Below the pieces are notes generated by a model that worked only from the letters and a program-made list of their open reading frames with translations, was not told where the DNA came from and made no database searches. 55,280 nt of DNA from Bacillus benzoevorans. Its GTDB lineage: Bacteria; Bacillota; Bacilli; Bacillales; Cytobacillaceae. Positions 9,897 through 18,987 of the stretch are shown here, in pieces. The stretch lies in contig NZ_JACHGK010000024.1 of assembly GCF_014207535.1 (NCBI RefSeq), positions 1 to 55,280 on the forward strand. The letters are read 5' to 3'. Every line of letters starts with the position of its first letter. The first letter of the stretch is position 1. The position numbers were made by a program, and so were the translations under genes.

Positions 9897-11043
9897 TTTC
9901 AACTATTCCTTCCAGAAAATCTAGAACATTTTTTGAATTATTCTCCCAACATTTTTTTTTGATAAATTCTATCTGTTTTTGATTAATTTGATGTGGTAAT
10001 GAAAGTGTATTTGCCATTACTTCTAATAAACCCAAAATAGAATTTTCTTTTGGAAAAATTATATATTCATTATATTCTTTCGGTATCCCTTCGAGTGAGA
10101 AACATATTACTTTATTTCCAGTTAGTAAATATTCCATTATTTTCGAAGGAAACGTATATTTTGTAACATAACCATCAGGAATTCTCGGGCAAACTAGAAT
10201 ATTGGCCTCATTCTGTAAGTTTACAGCTTCTTCATTTGTTATATAACCCAAATAATTTATTCTATTGTCACTTCTTTCATAACTGCTTACAAGCCCCTCA
10301 AATTTCCCTTTACCGGCTATTATTAACCTAGCATCTTCGTCCTTCAACCTTTTAAAAGATTCTAGTAAAATTTCAATCCCCGAATTATCATCTAATGCTC
10401 CAGTATACAGTATTATTTTATTATTTCTATTAACTTTTAATAAATTACTTTTACTCCCAAAACCCCCCCCTTCGATTATTATATTTTGCATACCAGGTGC
10501 AAAGTCATCGACAATGTGTTTAGTAATCTGTACAATTCCATTAAATTTTTTAATTGAATTAATTTCAAATTTCGCTTCTAATTTATCAGAAAATTTATCT
10601 TGAAATTTAGGAGGTAAATCAGCGATAATCGCAACCTTTTTTATATTAAAGAAAGTGCTTATTAACAAGACCGGTATACACATAAAAGACATTGTATTAT
10701 AGATAAGTATGACCCTATTTTTCTCTTTCCGAGTTTTTAATGCCCATTTCCCTAGCATTAGAGTTAAATTTATGCTGCACAAAATTTGCTTAAGTCCAAA
10801 AATATTTAAATAGGGAACAACATACCCATCTCTATATTTATTTTCCAGATACCTACTACTAATGAAAATTTTCTTAGTCCTTGGAAATGATGCATAAGGG
10901 AGTATAATAAACTTGTTCAATTTATTGTTTTTCCCTAGCTGACTCGTTATACCAAACTGGTACTTATTACCGGCTATTGATCCACCTGAATATTTCATTA
11001 TAATCTCTGGATTCACAAGTGTACCAACAAACGCAATATTCAT
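9883..11043 (-). CDS. GT4-type glycosyltransferase
   Basis: A 386-aa glycosyltransferase. N-terminal domain: MNIAFVGTLVNPEI and a GGSIAGNKYQ loop. The C-terminal half has IILYTGALDDNSGIEILLESFKRL, LIIAGKGKFE, RINYLGYITNEEAVNLQNEANILVCPR, TKYTFPSKIMEYLLTGNKVICF. The last, FPSKIMEYL, is the usual donor-binding motif of many GT4 enzymes. AGGAGGGAG lies 9 bp before the ATG. It overlaps wzy, supporting one operon. It probably acts on the lipid-linked repeat. Sugar unknown. Confidence 0.85.
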   Translation of the reverse strand: MNIAFVGTLVNPEIIMKYSGGSIAGNKYQFGITSQLGKNNKLNKFIILPYASFPRTKKIFISSRYLENKYRDGYVVPYLNIFGLKQILCSINLTLMLGKWALKTRKEKNRVILIYNTMSFMCIPVLLISTFFNIKKVAIIADLPPKFQDKFSDKLEAKFEINSIKKFNGIVQITKHIVDDFAPGMQNIIIEGGGFGSKSNLLKVNRNNKIILYTGALDDNSGIEILLESFKRLKDEDARLIIAGKGKFEGLVSSYERSDNRINYLGYITNEEAVNLQNEANILVCPRIPDGYVTKYTFPSKIMEYLLTGNKVICFSLEGIPKEYNEYIIFPKENSILGLLEVMANTLSLPHQINQKQIEFIKKKCWENNSKNVLDFLEGIVENDEQ

Positions 11044-11048
11044 TTATT

Positions 11049-12134
11049 TTATCTCCCTCCTAAATTTTTAATTTCTAACATCATTTTCCCCCAACAATTC
11101 CCTTCATTTTTTATTACTTTAGCACTAGGTATTATGGTTACATTTCCATTTAAAACTTTTATCATGCAATTAATAATTTCCTCTTCTTTAAAAGGATTAA
11201 AATAAAGTGCATTGTCATAATTCCCTAACACTTCCTTTGAGAACTCACAGTTCGAAGCCAATATAAAGCAGTTATTTGCCATTGCTTCAATTAATGGCAA
11301 ACCTAATGACTCAATATATGATGGGAAAACTACAATACTTTCATTATATAAATTACACACTCTTTTATAAGGAATCCTCCCTAAAAAAACAAACTTATTA
11401 GATATTGGGCCTTTTATATTTGTGGCTCTAATATATTCCTCTTTAGTTATTGTTAAAAATATTTTAAAATTGTTATATCCTTGACTTTCTAAAGAATTAA
11501 CAGCTTTATCAAGTAAGATAAAATTCTTATATATTGCAGGGCCAGCCGGATAGAAAAATTTATTAGATATTTTCCTGTCATGCTGTACTCTGTTGTTAAA
11601 TTCCGGGAGATTATACCCAACTTTTACAACCTTACTATTGGATTCTATATATTGTTTTACTGCACTTTTTATCCATTCTGTCTGTACAAAAATACATTTT
11701 GCTTTCTTTAAAGACTTTTTTATAAAATAGCCCAAAATATATTGTCTAATTGCACAGTCAAATTCACCACGTCTAAAAATAGAAAAATTATATTCCTTTT
11801 GGAAAGGTAGTGATTGATGCATATATATCATTTGTACAGCATTTTTGTATCTAAGAGTAGTATTCTGCATTGATAATACTACATTTGGCTTATATTGCTT
11901 TAAAATGCTAGGGATCCTTTTCATTTCAGCATACGCCCTACCAAAAACATTCATTTTCGTTTTAGATAGATTAATTACCTGGATGTTTTCAGTTGATTCT
12001 AGTTGCTGATTTGAAACAATAAATAGCCATTTAATTTTATTCTCCTTATTTTCCTTTAAATACTCATAAAAGTCCTTTAATACAGCTAATCCACCACCGT
12101 CCACGGATACTAAATTAACTAATGCAATTCTCAT
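11049..12134 (-). CDS. GT4-type glycosyltransferase
   Basis: A 361-aa glycosyltransferase with a glycine-rich N-terminal loop (SVDGGGLAVLKDFYEYL). The C-terminal donor domain shows KFFYPAGPAIYKNFILLDKAV, NKFVFLGRIPYKRVCNLYNESIVVFPSYIESLGLPLIEAMANNCFILAS. That holds the E-S-L-G-L-P-L-I-E-A motif of GT4 retaining enzymes. It resembles rhamnosyl/mannosyl transferases in architecture, but the sugar is not determined. Start chosen at ATG 12134, with GGAG 9 bp upstream. An in-frame GTG at 12149 would overlap that site. Confidence 0.85.
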   Translation of the reverse strand: MRIALVNLVSVDGGGLAVLKDFYEYLKENKENKIKWLFIVSNQQLESTENIQVINLSKTKMNVFGRAYAEMKRIPSILKQYKPNVVLSMQNTTLRYKNAVQMIYMHQSLPFQKEYNFSIFRRGEFDCAIRQYILGYFIKKSLKKAKCIFVQTEWIKSAVKQYIESNSKVVKVGYNLPEFNNRVQHDRKISNKFFYPAGPAIYKNFILLDKAVNSLESQGYNNFKIFLTITKEEYIRATNIKGPISNKFVFLGRIPYKRVCNLYNESIVVFPSYIESLGLPLIEAMANNCFILASNCEFSKEVLGNYDNALYFNPFKEEEIINCMIKVLNGNVTIIPSAKVIKNEGNCWGKMMLEIKNLGGR

Positions 12135-12150
12135 TTTATTCTTCTCCACT

Positions 12151-12837
12151 CTAATATGGTATCCTTTGTTTATCCCAATTAACTCCAGATTTTATACGTT
12201 TAGCAGGTACTCCAGTAATAATTAACCCAGTTTCACTAAACTTTTTACTTACTAAACTACGGGTTCCTACTATAGTATTGTCCTTAATGATAGAACCCTT
12301 CAAAATAGTACAATCATTTCCTATCCACACATGATTTCCTATGGAAACATTATTACTTCTATTAATTCTCTCACCATCCATATTAACTATGGAATGACTA
12401 TCTCCCGTACGGATAGTTACATTTGATGAAAATAAGCAATCCTCACCTATTTCAATAATTGTCCCTTCAATGCATGCAAAATGAAATCCAAAACATATAG
12501 TACTGTTACTATTAATAATAATGACATTACCGTCATCCTCAATAAAGAACTCTCCATTTTCTATAAAAGAATTTTCGTGAATAATAATTCTATTATTGTT
12601 TCCGTTAATATATATTTTAAAGTCCTTTAGATTACTATTCGATTTAAAGATGATTTCATTATTATTACCAATTATTTTAACCTTTATATTTTTTGCCCAT
12701 GCACCATTGTTCTTTATTTTATTTTCCTTACCTTTTATATTTTTTTTCGGTTGAAAAATTAAGTTATATATTATTTTCGTCAACTGCAAAAAGTGTTGAT
12801 TCTTTTTTATAATTCCTTTCGCTCTTGAATTCACCAT
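12151..12837 (-). CDS. Left-handed beta-helix (hexapeptide) acyltransferase
   Basis: A 228-aa protein with hexapeptide-type repeats. Early turns are Asn/Ile-rich (IIGNNNEIIFKSNSNLKDFKIYI). The C-terminal part is typical of xenobiotic/serine acetyltransferases: IGNHVWIGNDCTILKGSIIKDNTIVGTRSLVSKKF, followed by ITGVPAKRIKSGVNWD. The likely catalytic His is in GDSHSI or GNHVW. It probably O-acetylates a sugar of the capsule using acetyl-CoA in the cytoplasm. The ribosome site is weak (GGGGAAAAT). It lies in the same operon, with only one base between it and the next gene on this strand's ORF, 16 bp from the chosen start. Confidence 0.8.
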   Translation of the reverse strand: MVNSRAKGIIKKNQHFLQLTKIIYNLIFQPKKNIKGKENKIKNNGAWAKNIKVKIIGNNNEIIFKSNSNLKDFKIYINGNNNRIIIHENSFIENGEFFIEDDGNVIIINSNSTICFGFHFACIEGTIIEIGEDCLFSSNVTIRTGDSHSIVNMDGERINRSNNVSIGNHVWIGNDCTILKGSIIKDNTIVGTRSLVSKKFSETGLIITGVPAKRIKSGVNWDKQRIPY

Positions 12838-12915
12838 AAAATATTTTCCCCGTTATACAAATATTTATTTCTTTAGAATCTAGAGAGATAACTTATTTAT
12901 TACTTTTTAAACCTT

Positions 12916-14043
12916 TTATTTCTTTACCCATACAACTCTGTTTACATAATCAGTATAGGACAGTATAATCCTTATGACTTTATCCGAAACATTAGGCATA
13001 CTATAATCCCTTACAAGTCCTAACGTACTCTTTCTCTGTGTTTCCAAAATCTCCAATCCTTGTAATATTCTTTCCTTTTTTAGTCCAACCATCATTACAG
13101 ACGCCTCTTCCATTGCCTCTGGTCTTTCATGAGCTTGTCTGATATTTAATGCCTTAAACCCAAGAATTGAAGACTCTTCACTAATCGTTCCACTATCACT
13201 TAGAACAGCCTTAGCTTTAGTTTGAAGTTTCACATAATCATTAAATCCTAAAGGCTTCATTGTTTTTACCAAAGGATTAAACTCTACCCCTTTAGCATTA
13301 ATCATATTTCTAGTTCTGGGATGAGTACTTATAATCACAGGCATATTGTATTTCACAGATATCGCATTTAGGCTATCAACTAAATCTTTAAAATTAGTTT
13401 CTGAATTGATGTTTTCTTCTCTATGTGCAGAAACTACAAAATATTTCCCTTCCTCAAGACCTAATCTCTCTAGAATATTGGATTTATCAATGTCATCTTT
13501 TCTAGAATTCAGGACCTCAAACATTGGACTTCCTGTTTTAATGATTCGATCTGAAGGAAAGCCTTCTCTCAAAAGGTATTCTCTCGCAATATCACTATAG
13601 GTTAAATTGATATCAGACGTATGATCGACAATTTTTCTGTTTGTTTCTTCAGGGACTCTTTGGTCAAAGCAACGATTTCCAGCTTCCATATGGAAGATTG
13701 GAATATGTCTTCTCTTCGCAGCTATTGCAGTTAAACAGCTATTTGTGTCACCCAGAACTAAAAACGCATCTGGCTTAACATCTTGTAAGATTGGATCAAT
13801 CTTAACTAAAATATTTCCGATTGTTTCAACAGCTGTGCCTGTAGCAGCATTTAGAAAATAATTAGGTTTCTTTAAATTAAAATCCTTAAAAAACACTTCA
13901 TTTAATTCGTAATCATAATTTTGACCAGTATGAACAAGAGTATGTTCAATAGCATTTGACTCTTCTAGTTTATTAATAACAGCCGACAGTCTAATAATCT
14001 CCGGTCTAGTACCGACCACTGTCATGACTTTTAATTTTTCCAT
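12916..14043 (-). CDS. capG: CapG-like UDP-HexNAc 2-epimerase (L-FucNAc pathway)
   Basis: A 375-aa non-hydrolysing UDP-N-acetylhexosamine 2-epimerase. It shows VVGTRPEIIRLSAV, HTGQNYDYELNEVFF, LGDTNSCL, HMEAGNRCFDQRVPEETNRKIVDH, SAHREENIN, STHPRT and LSDSGTISEESSILG. Placed directly after capE and capF, it most likely converts UDP-2-acetamido-2,6-dideoxy-L-talose to UDP-L-FucNAc. It could instead be a general UDP-GlcNAc 2-epimerase. The start is the ATG at 14043, with TTGGAGGT 7 bp upstream. A longer in-frame reading would run into capF and has no ribosome site. Confidence 0.88.
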   Translation of the reverse strand: MEKLKVMTVVGTRPEIIRLSAVINKLEESNAIEHTLVHTGQNYDYELNEVFFKDFNLKKPNYFLNAATGTAVETIGNILVKIDPILQDVKPDAFLVLGDTNSCLTAIAAKRRHIPIFHMEAGNRCFDQRVPEETNRKIVDHTSDINLTYSDIAREYLLREGFPSDRIIKTGSPMFEVLNSRKDDIDKSNILERLGLEEGKYFVVSAHREENINSETNFKDLVDSLNAISVKYNMPVIISTHPRTRNMINAKGVEFNPLVKTMKPLGFNDYVKLQTKAKAVLSDSGTISEESSILGFKALNIRQAHERPEAMEEASVMMVGLKKERILQGLEILETQRKSTLGLVRDYSMPNVSDKVIRIILSYTDYVNRVVWVKK

Positions 14044-14047
14044 TATA

Positions 14048-15157
14048 TTATACCTCCAAGAAGTAAGTATCAGGCCTTTCTGGATCAAAACATTCATTTG
14101 CCCACATTACTGTTACGAGATCACATTCCCCTACGTTTACAATTGAATGTGTATATCCGGTTGGAATATCTATGACCCGTAACCTTTCCCCACTTACTCT
14201 ATATTCAATAATTTCTTCAGAGTCTATTTTTCTGAAGCGGATTAATCCTTCTCCACTTACAACTAAAAATTTCTCATTTTTAGTATGGTGCCAATGGTTT
14301 CCTTTTGTAATCCCAGGTTTTGATACATTTATGGAAACTTGTCCTCTTTCAGGTGTTCTCATAAATTCTGTAAAAGAGCCTCTATGATCGGAATTCATTT
14401 TAAGATCATAAGAAAATTGATCTTCTGGTAAAAAACTTAAGTAAGTACTATAGAGCTTTTTAGTTAGAGCATCCTCCATATTAGGGATACTTAAATTTGT
14501 TCTGCTTTCTTTAAAACTCTTTATAAGGTCCGCTAAATCCCCAAGTTTAATATTATGTGTTACAGGTACAACACAGAAATCATCCTGAACAGTTGGCCTT
14601 CCTTCTAGAGCCCTAATAAACTCTTCTAATACATCATCTATATAACAAAGATTAAGTTCTACTTCAGGGTTGTTAATCTGTATATCTAAGCCCTTAGTTA
14701 TATTATGACAAAATGTAGCTACTACTGTATTATAGTTTGGTTTACTCCACTTACCAAATAAATTTGGAAGTCGATATACATATACCTTAGCATCAGTCTC
14801 ATAATAATAATTTAATAATAAATCCTCTCCAGCTTTCTTACTTCTTCCGTATGGGTTATCCTTTTCTGCTTGAATAGAAGAAGTTAGAAGCACAGGGACT
14901 TTATTATTATGTTTCTTTAATAATTCAAGTAATTGAGAAGTTAAATCAAAATTCCCTTCCATAAATTCTTTTTCATCTTTTGGTCTATTAACCCCAGCTA
15001 AATGAAAGACAAAATCACATTCTTTTGTATATTTCATAAGTAGTGAAGGGTCACTTTCCCTTGTAAACTCAAATATATCGCTATACCCGTTGTTTTTAAG
15101 CTCCGCGATCAGATTTTTTCCTACAAACCCTTTTGCTCCTGTAACAAGAATATTCAT
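14048..15157 (-). CDS. capF: CapF, bifunctional reductase/epimerase with C-terminal cupin
   Basis: A 369-aa protein matching S. aureus CapF in length and architecture. Residues 1-about 245 form an SDR domain (VTGAKGFVGKNL nucleotide loop; NPYGRSKKAGEDLL with the Y-x3-K pair). Residues about 250-369 form a cupin (KGNHWHHTKNEKFLVVSGEGLIRFR, metal-binding His residues). In the L-FucNAc pathway the cupin acts on the CapE product and the SDR part reduces the 4-keto sugar with NADPH, giving a UDP-6-deoxy-L-talose derivative. It is followed by capG after 4 bp and preceded by capE. The ribosome site is GGGTGGT. Confidence 0.92.
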   Translation of the reverse strand: MNILVTGAKGFVGKNLIAELKNNGYSDIFEFTRESDPSLLMKYTKECDFVFHLAGVNRPKDEKEFMEGNFDLTSQLLELLKKHNNKVPVLLTSSIQAEKDNPYGRSKKAGEDLLLNYYYETDAKVYVYRLPNLFGKWSKPNYNTVVATFCHNITKGLDIQINNPEVELNLCYIDDVLEEFIRALEGRPTVQDDFCVVPVTHNIKLGDLADLIKSFKESRTNLSIPNMEDALTKKLYSTYLSFLPEDQFSYDLKMNSDHRGSFTEFMRTPERGQVSINVSKPGITKGNHWHHTKNEKFLVVSGEGLIRFRKIDSEEIIEYRVSGERLRVIDIPTGYTHSIVNVGECDLVTVMWANECFDPERPDTYFLEV

Positions 15158-15173
15158 TACTCAATACCACCCT

Positions 15174-16211
15174 TTAATTCATAACGTGAACCTTTTTATT
15201 CCATCCTTTTAATTCGTTTTGCACATAATCTAATTCAAGTAACTTTTCTTTAATTTGTTCAATTGTAAGGATTTGTGTATTATCCGAATTATACTCCTCT
15301 ACAGTAGTAAGCTTTTGATCTCCTTCTGCAAAGTACTTATCGTAGTTAAGCTCTCTTTTATCGGAAGGAACTTTATAGAAACCAGGTAAATCTTCTGCTT
15401 TTACATATTCCTCTTTGGTAAGAAGTGTTTCATAACGTTTTTCTCCATGGCGAGTTCCAATAATTTTTATTTCATTATCCGCATTAAATAATTCTTTTAC
15501 AGCTTGAGCAAGATCACCAATGGTACTTGCTGGAGATTTTTGAACCATAATATCTCCTGCTTCTGCATTTTGAAATGCAAATACTACTAATTCTACTGCT
15601 TCTGCTAAACTCATAAGAAATCTTGTCATATTAGGATCCGTTACTGTTAAAGGTTGTCCACTTTTAATTTGTTCAATAAATAATGGGATAACCGATCCAC
15701 GCGAAGCCATCACATTACCATATCTGGTTCCACAAATAAGAGTTCTATCTGGATCAACAGTTTTAGATTTAGCAACAAATACCTTTTCCATCATAGCTTT
15801 TGATATTCCCATTGCATTAATTGGATAAGCAGCTTTATCTGTCGAAAGGCAAATTACCTTTTTTACTCCATAATCAATAGCGGCTGTTAAGACATTATCA
15901 GTTCCTAATATGTTAGTTTTCACCGCTTCTAAAGGAAAGAATTCACAAGATGGTACTTGCTTTAAGGCAGCAGCATGAAATACGTAATCAACTCCATGCA
16001 TTGCATTTTTTACACTGGCTAAATCCCTTACATCACCAATATAAAACTTTAATTTATCATTTTTATATAATTTACGCATATCATCTTGCTTTTTTTCATC
16101 CCTTGAAAAAATTCGAATCTCTTTTATATCACTTTCTAAGAACCTTTCCATAACAGCATTTCCAAAAGAGCCTGTTCCACCAGTTATTAATAAAGTTTTA
16201 TCTTTAAACAT
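15174..16211 (-). CDS. capE: CapE, UDP-GlcNAc 4,6-dehydratase/5-epimerase
   Basis: A 345-aa soluble SDR enzyme opening the UDP-L-FucNAc branch. It shows LLITGGTGSFGNAVM (NAD site), FSRDEKKQDDMRKLY, GDVRD, HAAALKQVPSCEFFP, STDKAAYPINAMGISKAMMEKVF, and GTRYGNVMASRGSVIPLF. As known for CapE, the usual SDR Tyr is Met (M-G-I-S-K), with the Lys kept. The sequence is very close to S. aureus CapE as remembered. TTGGAGGT precedes the ATG. Order capE-capF-capG is in the direction of transcription, and the three together make UDP-L-FucNAc. Confidence 0.93.
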   Translation of the reverse strand: MFKDKTLLITGGTGSFGNAVMERFLESDIKEIRIFSRDEKKQDDMRKLYKNDKLKFYIGDVRDLASVKNAMHGVDYVFHAAALKQVPSCEFFPLEAVKTNILGTDNVLTAAIDYGVKKVICLSTDKAAYPINAMGISKAMMEKVFVAKSKTVDPDRTLICGTRYGNVMASRGSVIPLFIEQIKSGQPLTVTDPNMTRFLMSLAEAVELVVFAFQNAEAGDIMVQKSPASTIGDLAQAVKELFNADNEIKIIGTRHGEKRYETLLTKEEYVKAEDLPGFYKVPSDKRELNYDKYFAEGDQKLTTVEEYNSDNTQILTIEQIKEKLLELDYVQNELKGWNKKVHVMN

Positions 16212-16215
16212 ATTA

Positions 16216-17451
16216 TTAAACCTCCAATATTTTTTTCATCATATTTACATATTGTTGAGTGCAAATCTCCTTGGTGTACTTTCCAAGGAAAACATTTCTA
16301 CAATTTTTTCCCATCAAGTCGCGTTTACCTTTATCATCTTGCAGTTCTTTGATCGCACTCACTAATTTATTACTGTCTCCTACTTCAAAAGCATATCCTG
16401 CATTATTATATGTTAAATCTCTAGCTATATCTGATTCCAAACCCATTATGGCAATGACTGGTTTGCTAGCCATCATATAACTGTAAGTTTTGCTAGGTAC
16501 AGCTAGTCCAGTTAAGCCATCCGCTAAGCTTACGATGAAACAATCGCTGATATTAAGTGCATCTTGGAAATCTTGCCCATGCAGAAAATCAAAGATGCTA
16601 ACATAATTTAAATTCTCTGATTCTACAATATTTTTTAATGTCTTCATCTTATTTCCGTGTCCAGCAAAAACAAACTGAATTCTATTGTCACCTTTTAGTT
16701 CCCGTATAGCATCAGCAATAGTATCGAGATCTTGGCATATTCCTATATTGCCAAAATAAGAAACTATAAGATTCCCGTCTTTTATAATTGAACGGAACAG
16801 TGGATTCTTGGATGACTCCACTTTATTGGACACTCCCTTATCCTCATACCAATTAGGGATTACTTCAATTTGGTGTTCATACAACGATGATCTATGTTTA
16901 AGTAGGTAGACTTTCATTTCATTTGATAAAGCAACCACTTTATTTACATGCTTAAAAATACTTTTATTAACAATTTTCATCATTTTGCTTATGATGCTAT
17001 TCTCTAAAATAGTGTTTGTAATATAGGCCATTTCAGGATACACATCATAACTAACAAATATTACCTTTGTATTAAAAAATTTATTAGCAAGCGCCGCAAT
17101 TAACGGTAAAACTGGTGGATTTGAATAAACAATAATTGCTTTATATTTTCTTAGGTCCCAAAATCGTAAAGCAACTGAAAATGTAAATGAAAAATAGTTT
17201 ATTAATCTACCTATGAAGTTTGTACGTTTAAGTTGAATATATTTTAATCTCTTTATTTCAATATTCTCATGAGTCTCTTTCAATGGTACTTCATCAAATT
17301 GATTGTACTCTTTGGGATATCCAGATATTGCCCCAACAGTAAATCCAGCTTTACTAAGTGCCGATGCAGTATCAAAAGGTAGTGTAGCAGATGAAACGTA
17401 TTCAGGATAAAAGTACTGACATAAAAATAAAATATCTTTCCTTTTCTTCAT
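16216..17451 (-). CDS. WbuB/CapL-like L-FucNAc glycosyltransferase
   Basis: A 411-aa GT4 glycosyltransferase of the WbuB/CapL type. The N-terminus is LCQYFYPEYVSSATLPFDTASALSKAGF, then GYPKEYN. Later come YSNPPVLPLIAAL, SYDVYPEMAY, VVALSNEMK, IPNWYEDKG, SYFGNIGICQDLDTIADAI and FAGHG, and finally SLADGLTGLAVPSKTYSYMMASKPVIAI. Members of this family transfer L-FucNAc to a lipid-linked first sugar. Adjacency to capE/F/G and capN/M supports that role, which remains inferred. AGGGAG sits 8 bp before the ATG. Confidence 0.85.
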   Translation of the reverse strand: MKKRKDILFLCQYFYPEYVSSATLPFDTASALSKAGFTVGAISGYPKEYNQFDEVPLKETHENIEIKRLKYIQLKRTNFIGRLINYFSFTFSVALRFWDLRKYKAIIVYSNPPVLPLIAALANKFFNTKVIFVSYDVYPEMAYITNTILENSIISKMMKIVNKSIFKHVNKVVALSNEMKVYLLKHRSSLYEHQIEVIPNWYEDKGVSNKVESSKNPLFRSIIKDGNLIVSYFGNIGICQDLDTIADAIRELKGDNRIQFVFAGHGNKMKTLKNIVESENLNYVSIFDFLHGQDFQDALNISDCFIVSLADGLTGLAVPSKTYSYMMASKPVIAIMGLESDIARDLTYNNAGYAFEVGDSNKLVSAIKELQDDKGKRDLMGKNCRNVFLGKYTKEICTQQYVNMMKKILEV

Positions 17452-17456
17452 TACAT

Positions 17457-18329
17457 TTACTCCCTACCTTCAGTGCGTATAATTGACTCTTCGAATGAAA
17501 CAACCTCATAGTTTATTTTTTCCATATTTATTTTAGTCCCAGAGCATTCTAAGATTCCTATATCATAAACAAATGTTCCAAATACTTTCCTTAAAGTACC
17601 TGACAGTTTAAGGCCTATTGCAATAGCCCAATTAAAAACCTTTGTTGTCTTGATTTCCTTACCCTGTACTTTTGCAATAAGCCTCACTAGTTCACTGGTA
17701 TTCACATAATCGTTGTTTTGAGGGAATAATATCCCCCCAATCCTATTCTCTATTAATAATCTTATAAATTCTGATAAGTTATCAATATATATCATGCTAC
17801 GTTTGTTTTCTATTTCAGGAAAAATGGGTAGCTTTATAGCCATATTTGCTAGTCTGGAATAGTTTCCAGGACAACCTTTCCCGTATACAATTGGTGGCCG
17901 GAGAATAGCTACATGAAAATCAGTAGAGTTAATCTCTAAAAGTAGCTGCTCTGCTTCATATTTTGACTGAGCATAAGGTGTTTTGGGTGCTGGAATAGTA
18001 TCTGTAGTAATATATCCTGTCTCAGTACCATAAACCCCCATAGTACTTAAAAATATGAATTGCTTCACACCTTCCTTTTTGGCTTTCTTAGCCAGTTCTC
18101 CTGTTAGATCTCTATTTACCTTATAATACTTATCCGTATCGTTTTCTTTAACATGAACAATAGCAGCAGTATGAAAAATGACATCATAGTCAATAAATGA
18201 TCTTTCCCTCCAACGATCATCTCTTACACTAATAGCATCTACAGAATACTTATCAGGATATTGTGAAACCCACTTTTGAAATGAGGTACCTATATAACTA
18301 TTTATTCCTGTAATAAGTATCTTTTTCAT
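17457..18329 (-). CDS. capN: CapN-like UDP-4-keto-6-deoxy-HexNAc reductase
   Basis: A 290-aa SDR protein resembling S. aureus CapN. It has ILITGINSYIGTSFQ (Rossmann loop), YDVIFHTAAIVHV, QFIFLSTMGVYG, TPYAQSKYEAEQLLLE (Y-x3-K catalytic pair) and ILRPPIVYGKGCPGNYSRL. It would reduce the 4-keto product of the membrane dehydratase at 20.8-22.7 kb to UDP-D-FucNAc (or UDP-QuiNAc). Its ATG overlaps the capM stop codon (ATGA), so the two are coupled. Stereochemistry at C4 cannot be read from the sequence. Confidence 0.87.
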   Translation of the reverse strand: MKKILITGINSYIGTSFQKWVSQYPDKYSVDAISVRDDRWRERSFIDYDVIFHTAAIVHVKENDTDKYYKVNRDLTGELAKKAKKEGVKQFIFLSTMGVYGTETGYITTDTIPAPKTPYAQSKYEAEQLLLEINSTDFHVAILRPPIVYGKGCPGNYSRLANMAIKLPIFPEIENKRSMIYIDNLSEFIRLLIENRIGGILFPQNNDYVNTSELVRLIAKVQGKEIKTTKVFNWAIAIGLKLSGTLRKVFGTFVYDIGILECSGTKINMEKINYEVVSFEESIIRTEGRE

Positions 18330-18985
18330 CGTGAAACATTCTCCTCTTTAGTACTTGCTGCTTTTGTAGATCCTAAATTTATATCAACTAAACACTTATT
18401 GACATATTTATCTTCCCCAAATAATACAACACCAATAGTCCTAATAATAATCTTCAAATCAAGCCACAAGCTGTAATGCTCCACATAATAAACATCAAAC
18501 TTATAACGTTCCTCTAAGGTAAGATAGATATTCCCGCTTACTTGAGCTAACCCTGTCATACCTGGATTCATATTAAGCCTTTTAGAAATTTCTCCAGTAT
18601 AATCAGCTAGTGATGCTACTCGTTCGGGTCTTGGACCAACAAGGCTCATTTCACCTTTCAATACATTTAATACTTGAGGAATTTCATCTATTTTACTTCT
18701 TCTTAGAAACTTTCCAATGGCTGTGACACGGTCATCATCTTTCATTACTTCTTGGCCTTTAACCATTTTTTCTGAACCCGGTCTCATCGTTCGAAATTTA
18801 TAGACTTTAAAGATTTTCTTATTTAACCCTGGTCTATTTTGTAAGAAAAACACCGGACCAGGAGATGTAACCTTGATAATAATTGCAATTAAAATCCATA
18901 TCGGAAGAAATGGAATAAGTACTATTAATGAAACAACGATATCAAATAAACGTTTAATTGCTTTTTGAAATTTATTATCCTCCAT
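18326..18985 (-). CDS. capM: CapM-like initiating sugar-1-phosphate transferase
   Basis: A 219-aa polyprenyl-phosphate sugar-1-phosphate transferase of the small (PglC/CapM) class, lacking the N-terminal membrane domain of WcaJ/WbaP. One hydrophobic segment lies at about 15-38. It then shows SPGPVFFLQNRPGLN, KVYKFRTM, DDDRVTAIGKFLRRSKIDEIPQVLNVLKGEMSLVGPRPE and NMNPGMTGLAQVSG. It starts repeat-unit synthesis by moving a sugar-1-phosphate, most likely D-FucNAc-1-P, onto undecaprenyl phosphate. The ATG follows the formyltransferase stop by 2 bp. Confidence 0.92.
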   Translation of the reverse strand: MEDNKFQKAIKRLFDIVVSLIVLIPFLPIWILIAIIIKVTSPGPVFFLQNRPGLNKKIFKVYKFRTMRPGSEKMVKGQEVMKDDDRVTAIGKFLRRSKIDEIPQVLNVLKGEMSLVGPRPERVASLADYTGEISKRLNMNPGMTGLAQVSGNIYLTLEERYKFDVYYVEHYSLWLDLKIIIRTIGVVLFGEDKYVNKCLVDINLGSTKAASTKEENVSR

Positions 18986-18987
18986 GA